A stretch of DNA of 64,000 nucleotides, taken from contig NZ_LN999835.1 of assembly GCF_900044015.1 (NCBI RefSeq), positions 212,365 to 276,364 of the forward strand, given 5' to 3'. This DNA comes from Candidatus Hoaglandella endobia (GTDB lineage Bacteria > Pseudomonadota > Gammaproteobacteria > Enterobacterales > Enterobacteriaceae). Position numbers and translations under genes: made by a program. Below, piece by piece: positions 53,271 to 64,000 of the stretch; the stretch's first letter is position 1, and the number at the start of each line of letters is the position of its first letter. The notes beneath the pieces were generated by a model, which did not search any database, was not told the origin of the DNA, and saw only the letters and a program-made list of their open reading frames with translations.

Positions 53271-53366
53271 CCGTTAACGCCAGTACAGGGACAAATAACA
53301 CCTATCTTAGGACCAGATGTAAGGATAAGTTACAAGCAGCTTAGCTGCTTGAATGGACAGCTGCGA
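53271..53366 (+). pseudogene. dedD: dedD relic (SPOR-domain division protein)
   Basis: Following the folC relic, as in E. coli, the sequence reads LTPVQGQITPILGPDV, then after a frameshift KDKLQAA-stop-LLEW. This matches the SPOR domain tail STPVQGKITRILVGPDASKDKLKGSLGEL of DedD. A 17-nt inverted repeat (AAGCAGCT/AGCTGCTT at 53334-53350) lies inside it. The SPOR domain binds denuded glycan at the septum, so its loss fits simplified division. Confidence 0.87.
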
Positions 53367-53501
53367 CCATACAAGAAGGTCTAGCTTGTCGACAGGATTA
53401 CGAACGCCTGTGTGATCTATAGATGTTAAGTAACATTTTAATTTTTTTATTAAAATCTTTCGTCAAAAATTAACAGGTAAAATTTAGATAAATGTATGCG
53501 C

Positions 53502-53990
53502 ATGATCTGGATTGATTACGTTATTATCGGCATCATTATAATTTCTATCCTGGTAAGTCTGATTTGCGGGTTTATCCGCGAAGCGTTATCGTTAGTAACG
53601 TGGTTTTTTGCTTTTTTTATTGCCAGCCACTACTACAGTTACCTTACAATATATTTAACCCACGTTGAAAAACAGATGGTGCGTAACTGTATTGCCATTA
53701 CCTTGCTGTTTGTGATGATTCTGGTAGTTGGAGCGATCGTTAATTACTTGATTAGTTCGCTAATAGCGCATACCGGTCTATCCATCACCGACCGAGTTCT
53801 AGGTATTTGTTTCGGTCTGCTGCGGGGCGTAATAATTATCTCGATAATATTATTTTATCTTGAAACTTTTACCGGCTTTTCCCACACCCAAGATTGGCAA
53901 CGTTCTCAGCTGAGACCCCAATTTAGTAGTATTAAAAAATGTTTTTTTGACTATCTCAAAAGCAAGTCAAGTTTCTTACTGATGCAGTAA
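53502..53990 (+). CDS. cvpA: CvpA family inner-membrane protein
   Basis: CvpA is a four-helix inner-membrane protein needed for colicin V production in E. coli and for bile and envelope stress tolerance. The ATG at 53502 gives 162 residues as in E. coli, beginning MIWIDYVI; an ATG two codons earlier is equally open. Conserved motifs are GFIREALSLVTW, VGAIVNYLIS and DRVLGICFGLLRG. purF and ubiX, which follow in E. coli, are missing; the gene converges with pta. Confidence 0.93.
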   Translation: MIWIDYVIIGIIIISILVSLICGFIREALSLVTWFFAFFIASHYYSYLTIYLTHVEKQMVRNCIAITLLFVMILVVGAIVNYLISSLIAHTGLSITDRVLGICFGLLRGVIIISIILFYLETFTGFSHTQDWQRSQLRPQFSSIKKCFFDYLKSKSSFLLMQ

Positions 53991-54013
53991 AAAAAATATC
54001 GGTTAAGTAGTAG

Positions 54014-56170
54014 TCATCCGGCTCCTGCTGCCTGCTTGGCCTGTATGGCGGTCAGGGCAACAGTATACACTATATCGTACACTAGCGCGCCGCGCGATAG
54101 ATCGTTAACGGGCTTTCGCATTCCTTGCAGCATTGGGCCGATGGAAAGCAGATTAGCCGAGCGCTGCACCGCTTTATAGGTGGTATTGCCGGTATTCAAG
54201 TCGGGAAAGATAAATACCGTTGCTTTGCCCGCCACCGACGAGTGAGGTGCTTTTAACAGTGCGACGTCTGCCATGATAGCGGCGTCATACTGCAGCGGGC
54301 CATCAATGACTAGATCCGGCCTTTTTGCCTGCGCCAGCCGAGTTGCTTTGCGCACCTTCTCAACGTCACTGCCGGCGCTAGAGTTGCCGGTAGCGTAGGA
54401 AATCATTGCCACGCGAGGCTCAATTCCGAAAGTGGCGGCAGAATTAGCTGACTGAATAGCGATTTCTGCTAATTGCTCTGCTGTAGGATCAGGATTTATG
54501 GCGCAATCGCCATAAACTAGAACTTGCTCAGGCAATAGCATAAAGAACACCGACGATACCAGAGAGCTATCTGGGTCGGTCTTGATGAGCTGTAGTGGGG
54601 GACGAATAGTGTTTGCAGTAGTGTGTACCGCGCCTGACACCAGGCCGTCAGCTTCGCCTTGCTCAAGCATCAGCGTGCCCAGCACTACATTATCTTGCAA
54701 TTGCTCTCTGGCCACTACTTCTGTCATCCCTTTACTCCTACGCAGCTCTACTAGTCGAGCGACGTACTTATCGCGCGTCACTTGCGGATCAATAATATCG
54801 ATACCTTTGCCCAAATTTACCCCCTGAACTGCTGCCACATGCTGGATGTCATCCGGTTTGCCCAGCAAAATACAGTTGGCGATGCCGCGTTCGACGCAGA
54901 TGGTCGCAGCTTTTACGGTGCGCGGCTCATTACCCTCAGGCAAGATTATACGTTTCCCCGCTTGACGGGCTAGCTCGGTTAAATGATAGCGAAAAGCAGG
55001 TGGCGATAGAAGACGTGGCCGTTCAGAACTGGCAGACAGAGAATTGAGCCAGGCGTGATCAATATGGCCTGCAATATATTCTTGCAGTTTTTTTACCCGA
55101 CTGTGGTCGTCTGCTGGTACTTCGAGGCTAAAGCTTTGCAAGCTGAGCGAGGTCTGCCAGGTATTAGTATGCACAGTAAACATTGGCAAGCCAGTCTGGA
55201 AGGCGCGCTCGCACAACTGGTTAATGCTCTGGTCGATATCATAGCCGCCGGTTAGTAATACCGCGCCAATTTTAACTCCGTTCATCACCGCAAGGCAGGC
55301 CGCCACTAATACTTCAGGACGATCTGCAGATGTCACTAGCAACGCTCCAGGCCGGAGATGCTCTTGTATATTAGCCACACTGTGCGCACAGAAAATTACT
55401 GATTTCACGCGCCGAGTCTGAATTTCACCTTCGTAGATAATTTTAGCGCTCAGGTGGCGGGCTATATCGATAGCTCTGGTGGCAATAAGGTCAAAATTAC
55501 ACGGAATACAGCCAAAAATTGGCAGTGGGCTGTTTCTAGAAAGCAAGGTTGTATCAACACTGAAGACGCTAGCTTTACTGGAAGCGTCGAACATTTCTAA
55601 TAGATCTAGACCCGTATGACCTTGTTCATTAACTGGTGTGTTAATTTGATTAATGATAACACCGGTGATGTTTTTATTCCTGATACCGCCAAAGCTTGCG
55701 CGCACCAGTTCAATGCGTTCTTTTAATTTATCTTGCGAGTTGTTTTCCAAAGCAAGTATGAAGATTATTTCGGCATTCAGCGTACGGGCTATTTCGTAGT
55801 TCAGAGCGGTGGTGAACTGATGTTGAAGCGTGGGCACCAGCCCTTCAACTAGAACGATTTTCGCCTTTTTAGTATTTTCATGAAAACGTGAGATAATTTC
55901 CTCCATCAGCAAATCTTGCTTATTAGAGCTGATCAGCGATTCAACGTAGCTCATACGCAGAGGCTCGGCGGCAGGAATGTTGGAGTTGGCGCGAATAATG
56001 CTGGTAGTGGCGTCTAGGTTATCTTTTCCATAGCGGGGGTTAGACTGAGCGATTGGTTTAAAAAAGCTTAAACTTATGCCCTTTTGCTCTATGGCTTTAA
56101 TAACACCGAGACTCACGCTAGTTAGACCAACGCTGGTGCCGCTGGGAATCAACATAATTATATGGTACAC
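54014..56170 (-). CDS. pta: phosphate acetyltransferase
   Basis: Pta interconverts acetyl-CoA and acetyl phosphate. The long-form protein of 718 residues (E. coli 714) has the N-terminal P-loop/BioD-like domain ([15 protein letters not shown]), the DRTGG domain and the C-terminal catalytic domain starting around [19 protein letters not shown] with [14 protein letters not shown]. It lies 79 nt after ackA in the same direction, an ackA-pta operon. Together they yield ATP from acetyl-CoA. Confidence 0.97.
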   Translation of the reverse strand: MYHIIMLIPSGTSVGLTSVSLGVIKAIEQKGISLSFFKPIAQSNPRYGKDNLDATTSIIRANSNIPAAEPLRMSYVESLISSNKQDLLMEEIISRFHENTKKAKIVLVEGLVPTLQHQFTTALNYEIARTLNAEIIFILALENNSQDKLKERIELVRASFGGIRNKNITGVIINQINTPVNEQGHTGLDLLEMFDASSKASVFSVDTTLLSRNSPLPIFGCIPCNFDLIATRAIDIARHLSAKIIYEGEIQTRRVKSVIFCAHSVANIQEHLRPGALLVTSADRPEVLVAACLAVMNGVKIGAVLLTGGYDIDQSINQLCERAFQTGLPMFTVHTNTWQTSLSLQSFSLEVPADDHSRVKKLQEYIAGHIDHAWLNSLSASSERPRLLSPPAFRYHLTELARQAGKRIILPEGNEPRTVKAATICVERGIANCILLGKPDDIQHVAAVQGVNLGKGIDIIDPQVTRDKYVARLVELRRSKGMTEVVAREQLQDNVVLGTLMLEQGEADGLVSGAVHTTANTIRPPLQLIKTDPDSSLVSSVFFMLLPEQVLVYGDCAINPDPTAEQLAEIAIQSANSAATFGIEPRVAMISYATGNSSAGSDVEKVRKATRLAQAKRPDLVIDGPLQYDAAIMADVALLKAPHSSVAGKATVFIFPDLNTGNTTYKAVQRSANLLSIGPMLQGMRKPVNDLSRGALVYDIVYTVALTAIQAKQAAGAG

Positions 56171-56249
56171 GGCTACAACACCTCTTTTAACTTTTTACGG
56201 TTGTTTGGTAATCAACAATATACCAGTCGGAACAAGCCGAAGAGAAGAT

Positions 56250-57455
56250 CTAGAATGACGCTGTCAGTCGAGCTGCTTCCTGAGCGATAACCAACTCTTC
56301 GTTGGTCGGAATAACTATGGCCAGACTGCTGGTCTCGGTACTTATCACACCGGAACGACCGAAACGCGCGGCTAAGTTACGTTCATGATCAACTTTAAAG
56401 CCGAACAGTGCCAGTTTATTTAGTGATAGCTCACGTACCATAGCGGAGTTTTCACCGATGCCACCGGTGAAAATAATCGCATCCAGCCGACCGTCCATAA
56501 GCGTGCTGTAAGCACCGATATACTTGGCCAGACGGTGACAATATACATCCATGGCGCGGCGGGCGTCCACTTGATCATAATTGTTCTCAATATAGCGGCA
56601 GTCACCGGTTACTCCGGTCAGGCCTAGCAGTCCGGACTCTTTTGTCAGCAGTGTATTTATCTTCTCGACGGACATCCCCAAGGCATCATGTAAGTGGAAC
56701 ACTATAGCTGGATCAATATCGCCACTGCGGGTTCCCATTACCAAACCTTCCAATGGAGTCAGGCCCATTGATGTATCGACGCACTTGCCGTTGCGAATAG
56801 CGGTTACTGAACTGCCGTTGCCTAAATGGCAGGTAATCACATTAAGTTCTGTTACCGTCTTATTGAGGATCTTGGCCGCTTCGCGGCTAACGTAAAAATG
56901 GCTAGTTCCATGGGCGCCGTAGCGGCGTATACCATAATCCTGATATAAAGAATAGGGTAGGGCATAAAGATATGATTCTTCAGGCATGGTCTGATGGAAG
57001 GCTGTATCAAAAACCGCTACATTTTTCTTAGTAAGCTGCGGAAACTCTTTTAAAGCCTCGCGGATGCCGATAAGCTGCGCAGGGTTGTGCAGCGGCGCGA
57101 ACGGAATAGCATCCTCGATGCCTTGTAGAACGTCTTCATTGATAACGGCGGAATGAGTGAACCGCTCGCCGCCATGGACGATACGGTGACCGATAGCGGT
57201 TAGTTGTACGGATAGTCTGGGGCTTTGTGCCAAAATAGTATTAACGATAAAATTTAATGCTTCGCTGTGCGCACTGCCTGCAGCCAACGGCGCTTCTTGC
57301 TTAGCGCCATTTATATTCCATTGAATACGCACCTCCGGTAGATTGAAGCACTCTGCGAGACCTGAGATATGTTTTTCACCGTTAGTAGCATTGATAATAG
57401 CGAATTTTAAAGATGAACTGCCACAGTTCAGAACCAGTACTAGCTTAGTTCGCAT
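56250..57455 (-). CDS. ackA: acetate kinase
   Basis: AckA makes ATP and acetate from acetyl phosphate. The 401-residue protein (E. coli 400) shows [23 protein letters not shown], the active-site [21 protein letters not shown] and [14 protein letters not shown]. It leads the ackA-pta operon. With pykF it provides substrate-level phosphorylation, useful as the TCA cycle is broken. Confidence 0.97.
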   Translation of the reverse strand: MRTKLVLVLNCGSSSLKFAIINATNGEKHISGLAECFNLPEVRIQWNINGAKQEAPLAAGSAHSEALNFIVNTILAQSPRLSVQLTAIGHRIVHGGERFTHSAVINEDVLQGIEDAIPFAPLHNPAQLIGIREALKEFPQLTKKNVAVFDTAFHQTMPEESYLYALPYSLYQDYGIRRYGAHGTSHFYVSREAAKILNKTVTELNVITCHLGNGSSVTAIRNGKCVDTSMGLTPLEGLVMGTRSGDIDPAIVFHLHDALGMSVEKINTLLTKESGLLGLTGVTGDCRYIENNYDQVDARRAMDVYCHRLAKYIGAYSTLMDGRLDAIIFTGGIGENSAMVRELSLNKLALFGFKVDHERNLAARFGRSGVISTETSSLAIVIPTNEELVIAQEAARLTASF

Positions 57456-57913
57456 GGAATTACCTACTTATTAGGCGTAGTTTATGCATAGAGTCGTTAA
57501 TAATACATTAACCAGAGAGTTTGATAATAACATCTTATGTTAAGCGTTTCAGTAGATTACAGAAAATCTCCTAATATTTTTTTTGCTCCCAATGCAACAA
57601 CTACTTAGGCGGGGGGAGAAGCGCACTCTCTAGACTACAGCTACGTATATTGTATAGTAGCTATCTAATGGTGCTATACTACTAACTACTCGTGATGCGC
57701 AAAAAAAAAACAAAAAAAGCAAAAAAAATGATTAAACCAGATCCACTATTTTTGATAAGTAAGGTCTAGAGTAAGAATGCAACCTGATCGCTGGTTTTAG
57801 CGATCCCAATTAGATCATAGATAATTATTATTGATGATATTTTAGTTCTCCTTCAGTTGTTAGCCGGAGACATAGCTACTTTGACCAGGAGATGATTGAG
57901 GGAACGGAACTGA
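57456..57913. other. spacer between nrdB and ackA with adenine tracts
   Basis: No gene is recognised; yfbV and yfaE, the E. coli neighbours on each side, are absent. The plus strand at about 57698-57728 carries three long adenine runs separated by single C, GC or similar breaks. A hairpin GATCGCT/AGCGATC with a 6-nt loop lies at 57786-57805, downstream of nrdB. Confidence 0.55.
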
Positions 57914-59044
57914 TTAAAGTTGGAAACCTCCGAGATCATCGCTGTTGACTTCGGCATCAATCTGTCCTACCAGATAAGAGCTTATTTCAACCTCTTGTGG
58001 AGCCACCTGCACATTATCCGACACAAGCCAGGAATTGATCCACGGGATAGGGTTAGAGCACGTAGCAAAGGGCAAATCTAGACCCACCGCCTTCATGCGA
58101 ATATTGGTAATATATTCCACGTATTGGCAAAGAATATCTTTATTTAATCCAATCATCGAGCCATCGCAGAATAGATAACTAGCCCAATTTTTCTCTTGCT
58201 GAGCGGCAAGCAAAAACAAATCATAGCTTTCCTTCTGGCAGTTGTAAGCAATATCGGCCATTTCCGAATCATCCTCGCCGGAGCGCATCAGATTTAGCAT
58301 ATACTGTGTACCGGTCAAGTGTAGTGCCTCATCACGGGCGATAAGTCTAATTATCTTGGCGTTGCCTTCCATTAATTCACGTTCGGCGAAGGCGAAAGAA
58401 CAGGCGAAGCTGACATAAAACCGAATCGCTTCTAGCGCGTTGACGCTCATCAGGCATAGGTAGAGTCTTTTCTTCAGATCATGAAGATTTACCCTTACCT
58501 TGTTTCTGTTGATCTGGTGGATACCTTCTCCAAATAAATGATAATAACTGGTTAGTTCGATAAGCCCATCGTAATAACCAGAGATATCTTTGGCGCGCTT
58601 GAGGATTTCCTCGTCGGTAACAATATCGTCGAACACTAGAGAGGGCTCATTGATAATATTGCGGATGATATGGGTATAAGACCTTGAGTGAATGGTCTCC
58701 GAAAATGCCCAGGTTTCTACCCAGGTTTCTAGTTCGGGTATTGAGATCAGCGGTAGTAGCGCTACATTTGGGCTGCGGCCCTGAATAGAATCGAGCAGTA
58801 TTTGATATTTTAGATTGCTGATAAAAATATGTTTTTCATGCGCTGGCAGCGCTTGAAAGTCAATACGGTCGCGTGAAACGTCAACTTCTTCCGGACGCCA
58901 GAAAAACGACAATTGTTTTTCAATCAATTTTTCAAAAAGATCGTATTTTTGTTGGTCAAAACGCACAATATTGACTGACTGGCCGAAAAACATCAGCTCC
59001 AGTAGCTGGTCATTTTTAGTTCGTGAAAATGTAGTGTAGGCCAT
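57914..59044 (-). CDS. nrdB: ribonucleoside-diphosphate reductase 1 beta subunit
   Basis: NrdB holds the diiron-tyrosyl radical cofactor of class Ia ribonucleotide reductase. It has 376 residues as in E. coli, with iron ligands and radical tyrosine in [12 protein letters not shown] (Glu115, His118, Tyr122) and [11 protein letters not shown]. The C-terminal DLGGFQL tail that docks to NrdA is kept. The ferredoxin gene yfaE that maintains the cofactor in E. coli does not follow. Confidence 0.97.
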   Translation of the reverse strand: MAYTTFSRTKNDQLLELMFFGQSVNIVRFDQQKYDLFEKLIEKQLSFFWRPEEVDVSRDRIDFQALPAHEKHIFISNLKYQILLDSIQGRSPNVALLPLISIPELETWVETWAFSETIHSRSYTHIIRNIINEPSLVFDDIVTDEEILKRAKDISGYYDGLIELTSYYHLFGEGIHQINRNKVRVNLHDLKKRLYLCLMSVNALEAIRFYVSFACSFAFAERELMEGNAKIIRLIARDEALHLTGTQYMLNLMRSGEDDSEMADIAYNCQKESYDLFLLAAQQEKNWASYLFCDGSMIGLNKDILCQYVEYITNIRMKAVGLDLPFATCSNPIPWINSWLVSDNVQVAPQEVEISSYLVGQIDAEVNSDDLGGFQL

Positions 59045-59095
59045 AGATAGTTACTCCCATTTTACGCGGACGAGGTTGCCGGCCCGCTTTCATAT

Positions 59096-61378
59096 TTAAA
59101 TCTTGCAAGCGCCTCTGTCACAATCATCTTGTCGTAATGACTGCATATCTTCCTGGGCATCTTCCGAACCGTCACGGGTGTTGTGGTAATACAAGGTTTT
59201 CACCCCAAACTTATACGCGGTTAACAGATCTTTTAGCAACTGCTTCATAGGTACTTTCCCGGCTGGGAAACGGGAAGGATCATAGTTAGTATTAGCAGAA
59301 ATAGCCTGATCGATAAATTTTTGCATCACTCCTACAAGGTGCAGATAACCGTCATTGCTCGGCATTTCCCACAATAGTTCATAGTCCTGCTGCAGGCGAA
59401 CTGATTCAGGCACCACCTGGCGCAGGATACCGTCTTTAGAAGCCTTGATGCTAACCAGACCGCGTGGTGGTTCGATACCGTTGGTAGCGTTGGATATTTG
59501 CGATGAGGTTTCAGACGGCATGAGCGCCGACAAAGTAGAATTGCACAAACCATGATGTTGGATATCTGCGCGCAGCGCTTCCCAATCGTAATGTAGTGGT
59601 TCGCTAACGATGCTATCGAGATCTTTTTTATAACTATCGATAGGTAAAAGCCCATGTGCATAGTTAGTCTCATTAAACCATGGGCAGGGACCGCGCTCTT
59701 TAGCCAGCTCATTGGAGGCCTTAAGCAGATAATATTGAATCGCCTCGAACGTACGGTGGGTTAAGTTATTAGCGCTGCCATCGGAATAGCGCACTCCGTG
59801 CTTAGCCAGATAATAAGCAAAATTAATCACGCCTACGCCGAGAGTTCGGCGGCCCATCGCACTGCGTTTCGCGGCTGGTATTGGATAATCCTGATAGTCG
59901 AGCAGTGCATCAAGAGCGCGTACCGCAAGCATCGCTAGTTCGCTAAGATCGTCTAGGTTGTTTATCACCCCGAGATTAAAAGCCGACAGAGTGCAGAGAG
60001 CAATTTCACCATTCTTGTCAAACACATCTTCTAGCGGCTTACTTGGGAGGACGATTTCTAGGCATAGGTTGGACTGACGAATGGGCGCCACCCTTGGATC
60101 GAACGGACTATGGTTATTGCAATGGTCCACGTTCTGTACATAAATACGCCCGGTGGAGGCACGCTCTCGCATCATCATCGAAAACAGCTCCACCGCTTTA
60201 ATACGGCGTTGACGGATATTACTATCTCGCTCATATTGGCAGTAAAGCTTCTCAAACTGATCCTGATCGGTGAAAAAAGCGTCATATAACTCCGGTACGT
60301 CGGAAGGGCTAAATAAAGTGATGTCTGCTCCTGTAACCAAGCGTTGGTACATGAGTTTGTTAAGCTGTACGCCATAGTCCATATGACGCACCCGGTTAGC
60401 TTCAACACCACGGTTGTTTTTCAATACCAGCAGGCTTTCGACTTCTAAATGCCACATAGGGTAGAACAAGGTAGCTGCCCCACCTCGTACTCCGCCCTGA
60501 GAACAAGATTTTACTGCAGTTTGGAAATGTTTGTAGAAAGGGATACAGCCCGTATGGAATGCTTCCCCGCCACGGATAGGACTGCCAAGCGCGCGAATGC
60601 GCCCAGCGTTAATGCCTATCCCAGCGCGCTGGGATACGTATTTGACAATAGCACTGGAAGTCGCGTTGATGGAATCCAGGCTGTCACCACATTCGATAAG
60701 TACGCAGGAACTGAACTGACGAGTCGGTGTTCGCACACCAGCCATGATCGGTGTTGATAACGAAATTTTAAATGTAGAAACAGCTTCGTAAAAACGTTTA
60801 ACGTAGTCTAGACGGGTTGCACGAGGATAGCTGGAAAATAGGCAAGCGGCTACCAATATATACAAAAACTGGGCGCTTTCATAAATTTCGCCGGTAATCC
60901 GGTTTTGTACTAGATATTTTCCTTCAAGCTGCTTGACCGCAGCATAGGAGAAGTTCATGTCGCGCCAGTGATCGATAAAGCCGTTCATTTGCGTAAATTC
61001 ATCTGGGCTGTAAACTGTTAGTAATTTTTGATCGTATTTGCCCATTTCCACCAGTCGCACGATATGGTCATAAAGTTTAGGTGGCTCAAATTGGCCGTAA
61101 GCTTTTTTGCGCAGATGGAATACCGCTAGTCTGGCGGCAAGATATTGATAGTCTGGCGCCTGGCGTGAAATTAAATCTGCAGCGGCTTTAATAATAGTTT
61201 TATGAATATCAGCGGTTTTGATACCATCATAAAATTGGATATGAGACCGTAATTCTACCTGAGAAACGGAAACATTTTCTAATCCTTTTGCGGCCCAGTT
61301 GATGACTTGGTGAATTTTATCTAGGTTAATGGTTTCTTTACTTCCATCGCGCTTTGTGACTAGCAAACTCTGGTTCAT
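59096..61378 (-). CDS. nrdA: ribonucleoside-diphosphate reductase 1 alpha subunit
   Basis: NrdA reduces NDPs to dNDPs. The 760-residue protein (E. coli 761) begins with the ATP cone MNQSLLVTKRDGS and has the redox cysteines in FSSCVLIECGDS and CTLSAFNLG, the thiyl-radical cysteine in NLCLEIVLP, the tyrosine pair in LYYHNTRDG, and the C-terminal shuttle cysteines CDRGACKI. It precedes nrdB by 51 nt. A DnaA-box match lies upstream. Confidence 0.97.
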   Translation of the reverse strand: MNQSLLVTKRDGSKETINLDKIHQVINWAAKGLENVSVSQVELRSHIQFYDGIKTADIHKTIIKAAADLISRQAPDYQYLAARLAVFHLRKKAYGQFEPPKLYDHIVRLVEMGKYDQKLLTVYSPDEFTQMNGFIDHWRDMNFSYAAVKQLEGKYLVQNRITGEIYESAQFLYILVAACLFSSYPRATRLDYVKRFYEAVSTFKISLSTPIMAGVRTPTRQFSSCVLIECGDSLDSINATSSAIVKYVSQRAGIGINAGRIRALGSPIRGGEAFHTGCIPFYKHFQTAVKSCSQGGVRGGAATLFYPMWHLEVESLLVLKNNRGVEANRVRHMDYGVQLNKLMYQRLVTGADITLFSPSDVPELYDAFFTDQDQFEKLYCQYERDSNIRQRRIKAVELFSMMMRERASTGRIYVQNVDHCNNHSPFDPRVAPIRQSNLCLEIVLPSKPLEDVFDKNGEIALCTLSAFNLGVINNLDDLSELAMLAVRALDALLDYQDYPIPAAKRSAMGRRTLGVGVINFAYYLAKHGVRYSDGSANNLTHRTFEAIQYYLLKASNELAKERGPCPWFNETNYAHGLLPIDSYKKDLDSIVSEPLHYDWEALRADIQHHGLCNSTLSALMPSETSSQISNATNGIEPPRGLVSIKASKDGILRQVVPESVRLQQDYELLWEMPSNDGYLHLVGVMQKFIDQAISANTNYDPSRFPAGKVPMKQLLKDLLTAYKFGVKTLYYHNTRDGSEDAQEDMQSLRQDDCDRGACKI

Positions 61379-61862
61379 ATCGATCGATACCTGTCTATAT
61401 AACCCGCAACTGCCTTCGCTGACGCTCAGGCAGCATTAGTAGTGATTTACAAAGAAGTAAATTACTATATAGGGTATTGTTGTTAGTTTAATGACAAAAT
61501 AGTGATAAAGGCGCAGCAATGCAAGTGAGTAAATTATGGGTTTTTGTGGATAACAGGGGGGAGAAACGGTCATCATCTAGCTAAAAGCGGCTATTTCTCC
61601 TACTGCTTCCAGGTTGTTAAGCTCGGGAGCGTATTTTCTAAAAAAAACTATGAAAGTCTAAAATAGATAAATAGATAATAAGCTAAATAAGCGGATATAA
61701 ACGTTCACAGGCACTAGCTTGAGATGAGTGTGAGTGTATCATTAATTTTCATGGTGACAGTGCTATTTAATCGAAAGAAAAAGATGATATACTTCTTTGC
61801 TACCTTTAAATCCGGTAAGCATGCTTCATGCATAGAGGCTTTATTAGAGGAAAAACGGCGCC
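61379..61862. other. divergent regulatory region between nrdA and gyrA
   Basis: E. coli has ubiG here. A minus-strand stretch near 61600-61645 reads APELNNLEAV, distantly like the N-terminus of UbiG (EEIAKFEAVASRWW), but this is too short to call. A CTATATAG core at 61464-61471 recalls NrdR boxes. The gyrA promoter is expected within 61690-61840; TATACT at about 61788 could be its -10. Confidence 0.4.
61545..61553 (-). promoter_or_regulatory. perfect DnaA-box match upstream of nrdA
   Basis: The plus strand reads TGTGGATAA, the exact complement of the consensus TTATCCACA, 167 nt before the nrdA start. E. coli nrdAB is regulated by DnaA binding to boxes upstream of its promoter, so retention here is plausible. 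One other perfect 9-mer occurs at 22454-22462 and is likely chance. Confidence 0.5.
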
Positions 61863-64000
61863 ATGAGCGACCTTGCCAGAGAAATTGTACCAGTTCATAT
61901 CGAAGAAGAGCTGAAACGCTCTTATCTTGATTATGCTATGTCCGTAATTGTCGGACGCGCACTGCCGGATGTCCGGGACGGACTAAAACCCGTGCATCGT
62001 CGCGTGCTGTTCGCGATGAAAATACTTGGTAATGATTGGAATAAACCTTATAAAAAATCAGCGCGGGTAGTCGGTGACGTCATCGGTAAATATCACCCCC
62101 ATGGGGATACCGCTGTTTATGACACTATTGTGCGGATGGCACAGCCGTTCTCACTTAGGTACATGCTAGTAGATGGTCAAGGCAATTTTGGGTCCGTTGA
62201 TGGTGACTCTGCCGCGGCGATGCGTTATACTGAAGTACGCATGACGAAGATAGCCCATGAACTGATGGCAGATCTGGAACAAGAAACTGTAAATTATGTG
62301 CCGAACTATGATAGTACCGAGCAAATTCCCGATGTGATGCCCACCAGGATCCCTAATTTATTGGTAAACGGTGCTTCTGGTATCGCGGTGGGTATGGCCA
62401 CCAATATTCCGCCGCACAATCTAGCGGAAGTCATTGACGGGTGTCTAGTCTATATCGACGATGAGAATATCAGCGTTAAAAGTTTAATGAACTATATTCC
62501 AGGGCCTGATTTTCCTACTGCAGCCATTATAAATGGCCAGAGAGGTATCGAGGAGGCTTATTGCACCGGACGGGGTAAAATTTACCTACGCGCACGTGCC
62601 AAGATAGAAACTAATGGTAAGACCGGCCATGAAAATATTATCGTGCATGAAATTCCATATCAGGTCAATAAAGCACGACTGATTGAAAAAATTGCTGAGT
62701 TGGTAAAAGAAAAACGCATCGAAGGCATTAGTGGTCTGCGTGACGAGTCCGATAAAGACGGTATGCGCATTGTTATTGCAGTCAAACGCGACGCGGTAGG
62801 TGAGGTGGTGCTCAATAACCTCTATTCTCAAACCCAACTGCAGGTATCGTTCGGTATCAATATGGTTGCTCTACATCAGGGACAGCCGAAAATCCTGCCG
62901 TTGAAGGATATTTTATCCGCCTTTATAAGCCATCGACGCGAGGTAGTCACACGTCGCACTATTTTCGAATTACGCAAAAAACGCGAGCGCGCTCACATTC
63001 TGGAAGCGCTGGCGGTAGCTCTGGTAAATATTGCCCCGATGATCGAATTGATTCGGCAGGCACTGACCCCAGCAGAAGCCAAAGCTGCACTGGTGGAGCG
63101 CTCCTGGGCGCTTAGCAACGTTGCTGCCATGCTAGAGCGCACTGATAACGATATCGCGCGTCCGGAATGGCTAGAGCTGAAGTTTGGCATCCGAGAAGGC
63201 TATTACTATCTGACTGAACAGCAGGCCCAGGCAATTTTGGATTTGCGCCTGCAAAAGCTCACTGGTCTGGAGCACGAAAAGCTGTTTGATGAATATAAAG
63301 ATTTGCTGATCCAGATAGCCAAACTGATTCAAATTTTGCAGGATCCAGACCGCTTGATGGAAGTTATTCGCGCAGAGCTCATAGCCATCAAAGAACAGTA
63401 CAGAGATCCGCGTCGCACCGAGATTACCGCCAATAGTTCGGATATCAGTATCGAGGCTTTAATTAATCAGGAAGATGTGGTGGTCACTCTGTCGCATCAG
63501 GGCTATATCAAATACCAGCCGCTAACAGATTACGAGGCGCAACGCCGCGGCGGTAAAGGGAAATCAGCAGCTAGTATTAAAGAAGAGGACTTTATCAATC
63601 GTCTGCTGGTGGCTAATACCCATGATACCATCCTGCTGTTCTCTAGTCGTGGGAGGATATACTGGATGAAAGTATATCAACTACCGGAAGCCAGTCGCAG
63701 TTCTCGCGGTCGGCCGATAGTTAACTTGTTACCCCTTGAGCAGAACGAGCGCATTACCGCTATTCTGCCGGTACGTGAACAAGATAAAAAAGAAGATCGC
63801 CATATCTTTATGGCGACTGCCAGCGGCACCGTGAAGAAAACTGCCTTGAGTGAGTTCAGCCGGCCGCGTAACACTGGCATTATCGCTGTTAACCTCGATG
63901 AAGGCAATGAACTAATCGGCGTGGATCTAACCGACGGCAGCCATGATGTGATGCTGTTTTCTGCATACGGTAAAGTTGTGCGTTTCTCGGAAACGCAAGT
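61863..64000 (+). CDS. gyrA: DNA gyrase subunit A (partial, runs off the window)
   Basis: GyrA forms the breakage-reunion core of gyrase. The frame is open from the ATG at 61863 to the end of the window, about 712 codons of an expected 870 or so. It begins [20 protein letters not shown], has the catalytic tyrosine in AAMRYTEVR (Tyr122) and the [14 protein letters not shown] with Thr83 and Asp87. The tower, coiled coil and first blades of the C-terminal DNA-wrapping domain are present, including the GyrA box QRRGGKG. Confidence 0.97.
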   Translation, partial: MSDLAREIVPVHIEEELKRSYLDYAMSVIVGRALPDVRDGLKPVHRRVLFAMKILGNDWNKPYKKSARVVGDVIGKYHPHGDTAVYDTIVRMAQPFSLRYMLVDGQGNFGSVDGDSAAAMRYTEVRMTKIAHELMADLEQETVNYVPNYDSTEQIPDVMPTRIPNLLVNGASGIAVGMATNIPPHNLAEVIDGCLVYIDDENISVKSLMNYIPGPDFPTAAIINGQRGIEEAYCTGRGKIYLRARAKIETNGKTGHENIIVHEIPYQVNKARLIEKIAELVKEKRIEGISGLRDESDKDGMRIVIAVKRDAVGEVVLNNLYSQTQLQVSFGINMVALHQGQPKILPLKDILSAFISHRREVVTRRTIFELRKKRERAHILEALAVALVNIAPMIELIRQALTPAEAKAALVERSWALSNVAAMLERTDNDIARPEWLELKFGIREGYYYLTEQQAQAILDLRLQKLTGLEHEKLFDEYKDLLIQIAKLIQILQDPDRLMEVIRAELIAIKEQYRDPRRTEITANSSDISIEALINQEDVVVTLSHQGYIKYQPLTDYEAQRRGGKGKSAASIKEEDFINRLLVANTHDTILLFSSRGRIYWMKVYQLPEASRSSRGRPIVNLLPLEQNERITAILPVREQDKKEDRHIFMATASGTVKKTALSEFSRPRNTGIIAVNLDEGNELIGVDLTDGSHDVMLFSAYGKVVRFSETQ

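Noticed and set aside
62106-62125. GyrA Thr83 as acquired quinolone resistance
   Set aside because: Thr at this position is the wild-type residue in several bacteria and an insect symbiont has no obvious drug exposure; Asp87 is unchanged.

Overview
The window reads as part of the reduced chromosome of an Enterobacterales insect endosymbiont. Nearly every protein aligns over its full length with an Escherichia coli-type orthologue, and gene order follows short E. coli blocks with the intervening genes deleted. Accessory DNA is absent: there are no insertion sequences, phage genes, CRISPR arrays or restriction systems. Spacers are long, AT-rich and hold decayed genes that can still be named. 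A heritable nutritional symbiont at an intermediate stage of decay fits (Baumannia-like, Sodalis-allied, or a mealybug gamma-symbiont), but I cannot fix the genus from sequence alone.

Layout. 1-2.1 kb: end of hldD, then waaF and waaC for LPS inner core. 2.5-5 kb: rppH, lgt and a thyA pseudogene. 5-12 kb: thrS-infC-rpmI-rplT-pheS-pheT-ihfA. 12.4-18 kb: complete sufABCDSE operon. 18-24.7 kb: pykF, tRNA-Val, ribE, grxD, rnt, serS, lolA. 24.8-31 kb: ftsK pseudogene, trxB, cydDC, infA. 31-41 kb: lysO, pal, tolB relic, cydX-cydB-cydA, sucDC, sucB relic, gltA. 41-46.6 kb: nif3-type ybgI, dolP, diaA relic, lpoA, rnpB, yqjA, tRNA-Arg. 46.8-54 kb: mlaA, sixA, aroC relic, fabB, truA, accD, folC and dedD relics, cvpA. 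54-64 kb: pta, ackA, nrdB, nrdA and the 5' part of gyrA.

How the genes work together. The retained set covers translation (two aminoacyl-tRNA synthetases plus SerRS, IF1, IF3, L20, L35, RNase P RNA, RNase T, TruA), Fe-S assembly (Suf, Grx4), cytochrome bd with its maturation and small subunits (CydABX, CydDC), pyruvate-to-acetate ATP generation (PykF, Pta, AckA), fatty-acid initiation (AccD, FabB), outer-membrane upkeep (WaaF/C, Lgt, LolA, Pal, MlaA, DolP, LpoA) and dNTP supply (NrdAB). Recognisable losses are thymidylate synthase, FsoK-type division translocase FtsK, TolB, 2-oxoglutarate dehydrogenase E2, FolC, DedD, DiaA and probably chorismate synthase. These point to dependence on host or partner for thymidine, folate derivatives and aromatic precursors, and to simplified division and chromosome partition.

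Beyond genes, the most unusual sequence features are long perfect palindromes: a 27-bp-stem hairpin at 46386-46442, 28-bp palindromes at 38695-38722 and inside mlaA at 47009-47036, and several 9-11 bp inverted repeats. I did not find evidence for a novel multi-gene system here; the interest lies in the pattern of decay, a few altered active-site motifs and these palindromes.
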